A stretch of DNA of 41,627 bases from Spirochaetota bacterium (GTDB lineage: Bacteria; Spirochaetota; Brevinematia; DTOW01), in assembly GCA_025061835.1 (NCBI GenBank), contig JANXAC010000013.1:1-41627 (forward strand), written 5' to 3'. Positions within the stretch are counted from its first letter, which is position 1, and each line of letters begins with the position of its first letter. Positions 1-7,505 of this stretch are shown here, piece by piece. The notes beneath the pieces were generated by a model. That model did no database searches. It was not told the origin of the DNA and saw only the letters and a program-made list of their open reading frames with translations. The position numbers and the translations under genes are program-made.

Positions 1-211
1 GGATTGAAACATATTCCTTAGTAAATCTTCGTATTGTCCTAGTTCATGTTTTTACCTACCCTTTCAGGGATTGAAACATATTCCTTAGTAAATCTTCGTA
101 TTGTTCTAGTTCATGTTTTTACCTACCCTTTCAGGGATTGAAACTCCTCCAAAAGCCAAAAAGATAGAAAAAATAAATGAAGTTTTTACCTACCCTTTCA
201 GGGATTGAAAC
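1..211 (+). CRISPR. CRISPR array, leader-distal end, 30-bp repeats
   Basis: One partial repeat (the last 10 bases, 1-10) and three complete, identical 30-bp repeats lie at 48-77, 115-144 and 182-211. The repeat begins GTTTTTACC and ends GGATTGAAAC. Three spacers of exactly 37 bp lie at 11-47, 78-114 and 145-181. The terminal ATTGAAAC resembles the 8-nt crRNA handle of type I-B and III systems, so the crRNA-sense strand is probably plus; the leader and cas genes would then lie off the left edge. No further repeat follows 211, so this is the old end of the array. Spacers 1 and 2 differ at one base only (C38 versus T105). No cas gene is in the window, so the subtype is not determined. Confidence 0.97.
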
Positions 212-278
212 ATACTCTCTTTGGATTTTTGATTTTAAGTAGGTCTCTCAATTATCATAAAGTCATGGAGGTTTGATT

Positions 279-935
279 ATGAAAGTTAAAGATGTAATAC
301 CTTATTTATCTGTAGCATTGGTTTCTTTAGGTTTAGGAGTTGGTTTAACTCTTATAGTCTCCAATCTTCTTATTGCTAAACCACAATCGTCGTCTCACAT
401 GCTTAACATGTTTGGATTGACACAGACAAAACCACAATCCTATATCCTAAGAGTAGGAGATTACTATCTATCAACAGCAGATTTTGATAAGGAGTATATG
501 TTTGTAGTTGAAACATTGTCAGGAGGAGACCCTAATAAAAAAAGTTTATATCTAAACGACTTATCAACGAAAAGGAACTATTTGGATACTCTAGTTAATG
601 AGATTGTATTAGTGATTGATGCCTACAATCAAGGGTATTTATCATCACCAGATTGGAATATCATATCAAGGGTTTCATTGAGAAAATCCGTTGTTGATGG
701 TTTCCTACTAAAGAAAATAGATGTAAGCAAGATACAAGTATCGGATAAGGAAGTTGAGGACTTGTACAACAAGAATAGAGACTATTTTAGACAAAACAAC
801 ATCCCTGCTGAGAGAGCAGAGGAACTGCTAAGAGCGCAACTTAGAAGTCAGAAATTACAGCAAGAGGTAGCAAAGTATATACAAGGAGTAAGAGATAAAC
901 TAAATATTGAGAAAGTAGAAGAAAATATAAAATAA
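279..935 (+). CDS. Membrane-anchored SurA N-domain-like protein
   Basis: The protein has 218 residues. An N-terminal hydrophobic segment (about residues 8-29) could be a signal anchor. The rest is soluble and mostly helical, with a pattern like the N-terminal chaperone domain of SurA/PrsA-type proteins: a strand leading into 'YYLSTADFDKEY', a helical 'NYLDTLVNEIVLVIDAYNQG', and a charged C-terminal helix. No parvulin peptidyl-prolyl isomerase domain follows, so any role would be chaperone-like in the periplasm. The ATG at 279 is chosen because GGAGG at 267-271 sits 7 nt upstream; an in-frame TTG at 273 is too close to it. Pyruvate kinase starts 13 nt after the stop, so the two are probably cotranscribed. 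The family assignment is an inference from pattern, not a firm match. Confidence 0.6.
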   Translation: MKVKDVIPYLSVALVSLGLGVGLTLIVSNLLIAKPQSSSHMLNMFGLTQTKPQSYILRVGDYYLSTADFDKEYMFVVETLSGGDPNKKSLYLNDLSTKRNYLDTLVNEIVLVIDAYNQGYLSSPDWNIISRVSLRKSVVDGFLLKKIDVSKIQVSDKEVEDLYNKNRDYFRQNNIPAERAEELLRAQLRSQKLQQEVAKYIQGVRDKLNIEKVEENIK

Positions 936-948
936 ATCTGGGGGGGAT

Positions 949-2394
949 ATGCTTTCAGTCTTGAGTGAAAAACATATCAATAGAACGAAAATAATTGCTA
1001 GTCTAGGTCCTTCTTCAAGGAAAAGAGAAGTGGTTGAACCTATGACAGAGATAGGTGTAGATGTTTTTAGGATGAACTTCTCTCATGGAACTTACGACGA
1101 CCATAAACTCAGTGTTACTCTAGTCAGAGAGGCGGAGAAGAAATATAACAAGGTTTCTGCCCTTATGGGAGATATCCAAGGACCTAAGATAAGGGTAGGA
1201 CAAGGACTTCAGATAGAGGTATCCGATGGAGAAGAGGTGCTTATAACGAATAAGTCTAACTTTGATAGAGTCTCAAAAAACCTACCGAAGTCTATATGGG
1301 TTGATTATGACCCTATTGTCAAGGAGATCAAGAAGGGGGATAAGGTCTTAATAGACGATGGAATGATAGAATTAGAAGTTTCTGATGTGAATGACTCTTA
1401 CTTTGTTTGTAAAACCATACATGGTGGAATAATTAAAGAGAGAAAGGGGGTTAACTTACCTTACACTACTTTGAGTATCTCTTCAATAACGGAGAAGGAT
1501 GCAAATGATATAAAGTTTTGTGTAGAACATGATGTTGATCTTCTTGCTCTATCATTCGTCAGGTCATCAAAAGATGTCAAAGCAGCAAGAGATATATTAA
1601 TAAAACATAAAAAGGTTATACCAGTGATAGCAAAGATAGAGATGGTTGAAGCCATAAGGAACCTGGATGATATAATAGATGCTTCAGACGCTATAATAGT
1701 CGCCAGAGGAGACTTAGGAGTAGAATTCGGTTTGAATGAAGTTACACTAGTTCAAAAATTAGTTGTTGAGAAAACTAGACTTGCTGGAAAGCCCGTTATA
1801 GTAGCAACACAGATGCTTGAATCAATGACTAAAAACATCAAACCAACACGAGCAGAAGTTGCTGACATAACAAACGCTATACTTGATGGTGTAGATGGAC
1901 TTATGGTAACTGGGGAGACTGCGGCAGGAGATTATCCAGTTGAGGTTGTTAGAACTCTCAAGAATATAATAACAACTGTTGAAACAAGTGAATTTTACAA
2001 GAGCTCATACAAGAATTATGACTATCCTCAAACAAACGACCTAACAGAGTCAATAGCATTCGCAGCAAGTCAGATATCTAGAAAACTTAACACGAAATTT
2101 ATTGTGAATTTTACTCAGACAGGAGCATCCTCAAAACAAATATCAAAGTTTAGACCATCCTGTGTGATAGTATCACTAAGTCCAGAAGAACAAACATTGA
2201 GAAAGCTTAAGCATGTGTGGGGTATCGTTCCTAGTCTAGTTAAAACGGCGAAATCAACAGATGAAATGCTTGAAATGGCTAGAAACCTAGTTAAAGATTA
2301 TGTGTCTAAGGGCGATAGCATTGTTGTGACATCTGGAGTCCCTGTTGGTGTTTCTGGTAGCACCAATATGCTAAAAGTTATTGAGTTTGAATAA
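949..2394 (+). CDS. pyk: Pyruvate kinase
   Basis: This is the last glycolytic enzyme, converting phosphoenolpyruvate and ADP to pyruvate and ATP in the cytoplasm. At 481 residues it has normal family length. Signatures appear in order: RTKIIASLGPSS at the N-terminus, FRMNFSHG, GDIQGPKIRVG at the start of the B domain, the catalytic-lysine region IPVIAKIE, ARGDLGVE, KPVIVATQMLESM, and RAEVADITNAILDGVDG followed by TGETAAGDYP. The C-terminal allosteric domain is present. A G-rich ribosome binding site (940-946) lies just before the ATG. The last 17 bp overlap the 3' end of the convergent penicillin-binding protein gene, leaving no room for a terminator between them. Confidence 0.97.
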   Translation: MLSVLSEKHINRTKIIASLGPSSRKREVVEPMTEIGVDVFRMNFSHGTYDDHKLSVTLVREAEKKYNKVSALMGDIQGPKIRVGQGLQIEVSDGEEVLITNKSNFDRVSKNLPKSIWVDYDPIVKEIKKGDKVLIDDGMIELEVSDVNDSYFVCKTIHGGIIKERKGVNLPYTTLSISSITEKDANDIKFCVEHDVDLLALSFVRSSKDVKAARDILIKHKKVIPVIAKIEMVEAIRNLDDIIDASDAIIVARGDLGVEFGLNEVTLVQKLVVEKTRLAGKPVIVATQMLESMTKNIKPTRAEVADITNAILDGVDGLMVTGETAAGDYPVEVVRTLKNIITTVETSEFYKSSYKNYDYPQTNDLTESIAFAASQISRKLNTKFIVNFTQTGASSKQISKFRPSCVIVSLSPEEQTLRKLKHVWGIVPSLVKTAKSTDEMLEMARNLVKDYVSKGDSIVVTSGVPVGVSGSTNMLKVIEFE

Positions 2395-3958
2395 TTTTTG
2401 GATTGTAAGACACTATTTTCTCAACAATCCTTTTAAAGGTAGGTGCTGATGATGCACCTCCTTGCTTTAGTCTTTGTGGATTTACTAATATAACAACACC
2501 AATAAGCTGTGTATTGTTGTATGGAACTAAACCTAGAAACACAGCGTTATACTGGTCTTTGTAGTATCCACCTTGAGGGTTGTATATCTGTCCTGTGCCT
2601 GTCTTACCTCCAACTTCTAGTCCAGGAATATTCGCTAATTTTCCTGTTCCGTAAACAACACTATCTCTTGCATACATCTTAACTTTCCGAATAACCTCAT
2701 AAGGTATTACCGAAGTGCTACTAAACTTACCTACTTCCTTTACACTTCCATCAGGTAGAATAACCTCTTTGACTAGTCTAGGATCAACAACCTTACCATC
2801 ATTAGCAATAGTGAGACCTAATCTCAGTAGTTGTAGTCCAGTTACTCCTATTTCTTGACCTATAGATAACATATACTTTGATAAGCCACTCCACTCATTA
2901 AAGGGTCTCAATATACCTCTCTCCTCACCAGGTAGTCCGACTGATGTCTTATCTCCAAAACCCATCTTTCTGAGAAAGAAATACAACTTCTCATCATCAA
3001 GTCTCTCAACAATTTTTAGCATACCGACATTACAAGAGTACGCTATTATCTCCGACAAACTCACATCACCATGAGATTGCTCTCTTATCGTGTGACCAAA
3101 AACTGTTATACTACCACCACAGTTGTAAATATTCTTTGATATTTCTGGAAACTCCATAAGAGCGATAGAAACAGTTGATAGTTTCATAACAGAACCCGGC
3201 TCTATTATATAACTCGCAACTCTTGAATTGAACGGTATAACCTTAAGATTATTTGGATCAAATGAAGGATAATCAACGATAGATAATATCTCCCCATTCC
3301 TCTTTGAGAAAACAGCCATACCTAGTTCTGCTTCAAAATCCCTTACACTTTTGGCAAGTTCTAGATAGGTTATCTCTTGGATATACTTATCTATAGTGAG
3401 ATAAACTTTTCCATAGCCTCCATTTTTCTCAATCAAAACATCGTCAAGACTATACTCAAAGCCTGAAATACCCCTATTATCAAGATTAACAGCCCCAACA
3501 ACGGTGCTACTCTTCTCATAAAGAGGATATCTTCTAATGTATTCTTCAGTGATCCTGATACCTTTCTTACCAAACTTTGTCTCAAATTCATTTGTTATCT
3601 TTACAACAATCTTTGCTTTATCTTCAGAAACTTTCCTAGCAAGCCATACAAATCTAGAGTTTTTACTCAATCTGTCCATCAGAGATTTTTTATCAACTCC
3701 TAGATATTCTGAGACTAGAGATGAGATAAACTTCTTTTCGTAGTCTGATAGAATACTAGCATCTGCCCATAAAGAGAAGGTTTTATAACTTATTGCTAAC
3801 ACATTACCGTTTCTGTCGTAGATAGGACCTCTGTTACCAGTAAAATCAGATTCAGATTTTTCAGCACTAGAACTAACAACAAGAGATGTTATCCTAATTA
3901 TTACAATTATTACAACAACCATGAATATTCCAAAAACAAACCACGCTCTTGTCTTCAT
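2378..3958 (-). CDS. ftsI: Class B penicillin-binding protein (FtsI/PBP2 type transpeptidase)
   Basis: A peptidoglycan transpeptidase of 526 residues anchored by one N-terminal membrane helix (about 6-29). The dimerisation domain starts at 'NRGPIYDRNGNVLA' (42-55). The three penicillin-binding motifs are all present: SVMK with nucleophile Ser256 and Lys259, SCN at 308-310, and KTGTG at 452-456. It ends soon after the transpeptidase domain and has no PASTA repeats. FtsI (septal) and PBP2 (elongation) cannot be separated with certainty; the short linker and the neighbouring SPOR-domain gene favour a septal role. The start lies 9 nt after the stop of the upstream SPOR gene, making it the last gene of the cdaA-ybbR-SPOR-PBP cluster. 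Confidence 0.93.
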   Translation of the reverse strand: MKTRAWFVFGIFMVVVIIVIIRITSLVVSSSAEKSESDFTGNRGPIYDRNGNVLAISYKTFSLWADASILSDYEKKFISSLVSEYLGVDKKSLMDRLSKNSRFVWLARKVSEDKAKIVVKITNEFETKFGKKGIRITEEYIRRYPLYEKSSTVVGAVNLDNRGISGFEYSLDDVLIEKNGGYGKVYLTIDKYIQEITYLELAKSVRDFEAELGMAVFSKRNGEILSIVDYPSFDPNNLKVIPFNSRVASYIIEPGSVMKLSTVSIALMEFPEISKNIYNCGGSITVFGHTIREQSHGDVSLSEIIAYSCNVGMLKIVERLDDEKLYFFLRKMGFGDKTSVGLPGEERGILRPFNEWSGLSKYMLSIGQEIGVTGLQLLRLGLTIANDGKVVDPRLVKEVILPDGSVKEVGKFSSTSVIPYEVIRKVKMYARDSVVYGTGKLANIPGLEVGGKTGTGQIYNPQGGYYKDQYNAVFLGLVPYNNTQLIGVVILVNPQRLKQGGASSAPTFKRIVEKIVSYNPKIIQTQ

Positions 3959-3967
3959 CTTTAAATT

Positions 3968-4852
3968 CTAGAACTTTTGAGATCTAACCTGAACCAAATT
4001 CACTTCCACCTTATAATCCCTTGATATCTTTTCACCATCCCTTTGAGCTTCCAAAAGGACTTTGTAGGGACCTATGTAAATCTTACCATCTAACTCTCTC
4101 ACTTTGAAATTCTTTGATTCAATAGAACTCCTAACAACAGAGTTATATTTTGATATTATCAAGTAATAACCTTCTTCTAACGAAGCCATAGGATCATTAC
4201 TTTCATTAGCATTATCTTGCTTCCTAGACGATAACAAAACCTTACCCCAGAAAGTATTTTGATAGTTTGACGTTATATCACTGGATAGGACTCTAGCATC
4301 TTCCTCCCTACCAAGGTTCTTAAGTATCAAAGACTCAATGAATTTTGACTTAAGTTGATAAAATTCATCTTTCGTGCTGATAACTAAAGTATCTCTATAG
4401 TTTGACATAGAGAAGTATAGTTTGATTGAAAAGTCTATATTCATCCTTCCCGTATTGCTAGCATTGACAAGAGATTTATAAACCTTTCTTTCATCTTTTG
4501 TGTTGATGATATCAATCAAGTTTGTAGTATCATATCCTGAATATGCTAGCAGAAATGACAATAACTCTCTCGCTTCAGGTAGATTTGAGTTTGATAATAT
4601 TTTTATTGCTTCACTTATGTTGGTAAAAAAGGAAAGCCTGTAATTCAGAACATTGGTTTCGTATCCAGAAAGTTTAGTTTGAGACAGTGTAGCATATACA
4701 CCTAGAGATTTGAGATACTCTCCTGACAGGAATAATTCCTCCCCTATATAAAACCTCTCTCTATCATCCGCGTAAGCATAACCTAACAATACCACTAACA
4801 AAAAACAAACTCTTAATAATTTCATACACTTACGAAAAATTATAACCAACAT
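3968..4852 (-). CDS. Secreted protein with C-terminal SPOR-like domain
   Basis: Counting from the ATG at 4852 the protein has 294 residues. A cleaner signal peptide begins at the internal ATG at 4825 (KLLRVCFLLVVLLGYAYA then DD), which is probably the true start, giving 285 residues. The middle is helical and TPR-like. Residues about 228-289 fit the SPOR fold: a strand (YYLIISKY), a helix, then a strand pair around 'KIYIGPYK', a helix with 'LLEAQRDGEK', and a final strand. SPOR domains bind glycan strands stripped of stem peptides at the division septum. Lying between ybbR and a class B PBP gene supports a periplasmic cell wall role. The SPOR call comes from the pattern and the family is diverse, so confidence is moderate. 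Confidence 0.6.
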   Translation of the reverse strand: MLVIIFRKCMKLLRVCFLLVVLLGYAYADDRERFYIGEELFLSGEYLKSLGVYATLSQTKLSGYETNVLNYRLSFFTNISEAIKILSNSNLPEARELLSFLLAYSGYDTTNLIDIINTKDERKVYKSLVNASNTGRMNIDFSIKLYFSMSNYRDTLVISTKDEFYQLKSKFIESLILKNLGREEDARVLSSDITSNYQNTFWGKVLLSSRKQDNANESNDPMASLEEGYYLIISKYNSVVRSSIESKNFKVRELDGKIYIGPYKVLLEAQRDGEKISRDYKVEVNLVQVRSQKF

Positions 4853-4869
4853 ACTTCCACTTATTCACC

Positions 4870-5514
4870 TTAATTACCTCTTTTTGAAACGTTGCTAAAG
4901 AAAAGCACATTTGGATAGTAAGACAAGAACTCCGTGTTTTCAAGCACAACAGTGCCCGATGTTGAGTTAGTATCAATGCTTACTCGTATAGTTGTAAGTT
5001 TAGGAATATTTCTTGATATTGTTCTTATCTTCACTTCGTTTGGAAATACATAGTAGTACGGTGAGTTTGCAACCTCAACAGATAGATTTGTCTCAACTAG
5101 TTTATCAATATCTACCAAAATCTCCTTTGGAGATGTATATAGTTCTAAGTTTTTCATCTCATCGGGTAGAACAAGCTTTACTTCATATATACTATTAGGA
5201 CGTTGAACTGATAGATCTACGTAGGCGTATATTGAATGACGGGGTAGCTCAAGTATCTTTGATAACTTCTCCTTACTTCCTGTTATCTTAACTAGGACAT
5301 AATTAGGAATGTTATTATGATTTACGATAGTAGCGTCAGGGGGCAGCCCGCGATAGTTAATAGGTATGTAGAATTCATAGCTATCTGTTGTAATGTTTTT
5401 CAAGTAGAACCATACTATGAACGCAAGCACGAGTGATAACAACTTCAGTGGTAGGTTATGTGTTATCTTATCTAGCGAAGTTCTCAAAATAGTTCTTAAG
5501 GACATCTTCAACAA
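4870..5514 (-). CDS. cdaR: YbbR-domain protein (CdaR-like regulator of c-di-AMP synthase)
   Basis: The protein has 214 residues with one N-terminal membrane helix (about 22-40, 'LKLLSLVLAFIVWFYL'). That N-terminal 'NLPLKLLSLVLAFIVWFYLK' stretch is the hallmark of YbbR/CdaR proteins. Beta-rich extracytoplasmic YbbR repeats follow. In Firmicutes, CdaR is encoded next to CdaA, binds it and regulates c-di-AMP synthesis. Here the first 47 bp overlap the end of cdaA, so translation is coupled, or a slightly later start is used (an in-frame ATG lies at 5505). Only about two YbbR repeats fit, fewer than the four domains of Bacillus CdaR. Confidence 0.88.
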   Translation of the reverse strand: MLKMSLRTILRTSLDKITHNLPLKLLSLVLAFIVWFYLKNITTDSYEFYIPINYRGLPPDATIVNHNNIPNYVLVKITGSKEKLSKILELPRHSIYAYVDLSVQRPNSIYEVKLVLPDEMKNLELYTSPKEILVDIDKLVETNLSVEVANSPYYYVFPNEVKIRTISRNIPKLTTIRVSIDTNSTSGTVVLENTEFLSYYPNVLFFSNVSKRGN

Positions 5515-6274
5515 CCTCTAGATCAACATCATAGTTAAAGTAAAAATCCATTGCTATTGATATTTTACCTGTTTCTTCTGAGATTATCAAAGCAATAGCA
5601 TCAGTCTCTCTTGATATTCCATATCCTGCTCTGTGTCTCGTTCCGAGTTTCTTGAATACTTTGTCGGAAGGCAAGCCCGGTGGTAGAGGCCCTATTGGTA
5701 GTATGCACGCCGCCGCAACTATTTTAAGACCTCTTACTATTGTTGCTCCATCATGGAATGAGGAACTTTTGTTAAAGATACTGAGTAGTCTGTCTTTGGA
5801 TATAGTAGCGTTCATCGTAACACCTGTGTTTATATAGTCCCCGAGTGGAACTCTCCTTTCAAAAACCAGAATGGCACCAATCCTTTCTTTTGACATTGTA
5901 TCAATAGCTTCTAGGATTTCTTTGAGTTCATGTGCGTATGGCTTCGGCTTTGACTCAGCCCTACTCAAAATCCTGAGAGACCCTATATGTAGCAGGATGT
6001 CTCTTATCTCTTCCCTGAAGATAAGTATTAAGATTAGTATTGAGTAAGTAACAACGCTATCAAAAAACCAGTTCAGGACCTCAAAGTTTAGCAATCTTGA
6101 AACTATACCTATTAGAACGAATATAAGTATTCCATTTATTATCGTTCCTGCTTTGGTTTTTTTTAGGAAGTCAAAAGTTTTGTAGATTACAAACCATATA
6201 ATTGAAATTTCTATCGCACCGATTATGTATGGCCTTACAAAGCTAATAAATTCCATAGACACGAATCTCTTCAA
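5468..6274 (-). CDS. cdaA: Diadenylate cyclase CdaA (c-di-AMP synthase)
   Basis: This enzyme condenses two ATP into cyclic di-AMP at the inner face of the cytoplasmic membrane. The 268-residue protein has three N-terminal membrane helices (roughly 14-32, 42-62 and 70-87) and then a DAC domain. The catalytic signatures are intact: DGA at 175-177 in 'FHDGATIV' and RHR at 213-215 in 'LGTRHRAGYGISRETDA'. Length and architecture match Bacillus CdaA. It is followed with overlap by ybbR, as in the cdaA-cdaR pair of Firmicutes. glmM, the usual third gene there, is replaced by a SPOR protein and a penicillin-binding protein gene. A second ATG at 6256 is an alternative start. Confidence 0.96.
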   Translation of the reverse strand: MKRFVSMEFISFVRPYIIGAIEISIIWFVIYKTFDFLKKTKAGTIINGILIFVLIGIVSRLLNFEVLNWFFDSVVTYSILILILIFREEIRDILLHIGSLRILSRAESKPKPYAHELKEILEAIDTMSKERIGAILVFERRVPLGDYINTGVTMNATISKDRLLSIFNKSSSFHDGATIVRGLKIVAAACILPIGPLPPGLPSDKVFKKLGTRHRAGYGISRETDAIALIISEETGKISIAMDFYFNYDVDLEVVEDVLKNYFENFAR

Positions 6275-6454
6275 GATAAAATTGTTTTTTCTACCATCTA
6301 TGCAAGTACTCCTATCCTGTTTATCCGTTCGTCTGTAGATAATTTGTATAATACGAGTAGTGAAATTTTAATCGTAAGTATCCTTAAAATTCTAGTTGTT
6401 TGGCACGATATGTTAATGTTGATTAAAATTAACTTTCTTGGAAAATGGTTATCT

Positions 6455-7375
6455 CTAACAAATTACTAATCCTGTAATCTCTTGTAATCTTTTGAAATCA
6501 TTGCTTAGTTCAACTTGGAATGTCATAATCTTATCAAACCTTGGATGTGGGAAGGTAATTTTCCTTGCAACCAGTGGTATAAAGCCATCAGGGAGATTGA
6601 AGGCTTTGATGTGTTGTTTGTAACTACTACTGTAAAGTGTATCACCAACTATTGGATGTCCTACGCTCTTGAGATGAACTCTTATCTGGTGTGTTCTCCC
6701 TGTTATTGGTCTTGCTATGACTAATGAGAAGTTTTCGCTTGTTTTCACTACTTCAAACTCAGTTATTGCTTCTCTACCTTCTGGTATTATATCCATCTTA
6801 AGTCTGTTGTAAGGATTTCTTCCTATCGGCTTATTTACTACGAATTCCTTTTCACTTATTCTTCCATTAACTATAGCCCAGTATTCTTTATGAACTAACC
6901 TATTTTTGAAGAAGGATGAAAGTCTGTAATGTGCTTTATCATTTAAAGCGATTACCATCACGCCAGATGTTTCTTTGTCAAGACGATGAACTATGCCAGG
7001 TCTTATGTATCCACCTGCCGTTGAAAGTTTGTCCTTAAGGTTGTGTAGTAAAGCGTTAACTAATGTGCCACTCCAGTGTCCTGGAGCAGGATGAACAACC
7101 ATATTATGAGGCTTATTTATTACTGCTATATCATCATCTTGGTATATTATCTCAAGGTCAAGCGGCTCTGGTAGAACATCAGTCTTCTCCGGTTCAATAT
7201 CATCAAAAGTTATAACATCACCTTCTTTAACCTTGTATCCAAAATTCCTGACCTTGTCATTCACATAGACTACATTCACCTTACTCTTTACTTGACTTCT
7301 AGTGTAAGGTACATACTTTGATATTACAACATCCACTCTATGTCCTTCATCATCTTTTGAGCAAACTATACGCAT
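6455..7375 (-). CDS. rluD: RluA/RluD-family 23S rRNA pseudouridine synthase
   Basis: The enzyme isomerises uridine to pseudouridine in RNA, for RluD in 23S rRNA helix 69. It has 306 residues. An N-terminal S4 RNA-binding domain (about 12-60) is followed by the catalytic domain. The hallmark HRLDKETSG is at 130-138 with catalytic Asp133. Other family marks are 'INKPHNMVVHPAPGH' and 'PITGRTHQIRVHLKSVGHPI'. The gene lies between the transglutaminase/TPR gene and cdaA on the same strand, with gaps of 130 and 180 bp, so it may have its own promoter. RluD is the likeliest assignment within the RluA family, but substrate specificity is not proven by sequence. Confidence 0.92.
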   Translation of the reverse strand: MRIVCSKDDEGHRVDVVISKYVPYTRSQVKSKVNVVYVNDKVRNFGYKVKEGDVITFDDIEPEKTDVLPEPLDLEIIYQDDDIAVINKPHNMVVHPAPGHWSGTLVNALLHNLKDKLSTAGGYIRPGIVHRLDKETSGVMVIALNDKAHYRLSSFFKNRLVHKEYWAIVNGRISEKEFVVNKPIGRNPYNRLKMDIIPEGREAITEFEVVKTSENFSLVIARPITGRTHQIRVHLKSVGHPIVGDTLYSSSYKQHIKAFNLPDGFIPLVARKITFPHPRFDKIMTFQVELSNDFKRLQEITGLVIC

Positions 7376-7465
7376 AGTTTGTATATGCTAAATAGTGTGA
7401 GTAATTTTAATAAACTTCTAAAACGAAAGTGAAAATTCTTTACTTAAAGAACCTTAGAAGACTTC

Positions 7466-7494
7466 ATTATAGTCTTGGTAGAGTGCGGAGTCCA
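7466..7494 (-). promoter_or_regulatory. Possible promoter for rluD
   Basis: Read on the minus strand, TGGACT (7494-7489) and TATAAT (7471-7466) are separated by 17 bp and lie about 90 bp before the rluD start. The -10 is a perfect consensus match and the -35 matches four of six positions. In AT-rich DNA such matches arise by chance, so this is only a candidate. Confidence 0.35.
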
Positions 7495-7505
7495 AAAAAG
7501 TAGTT

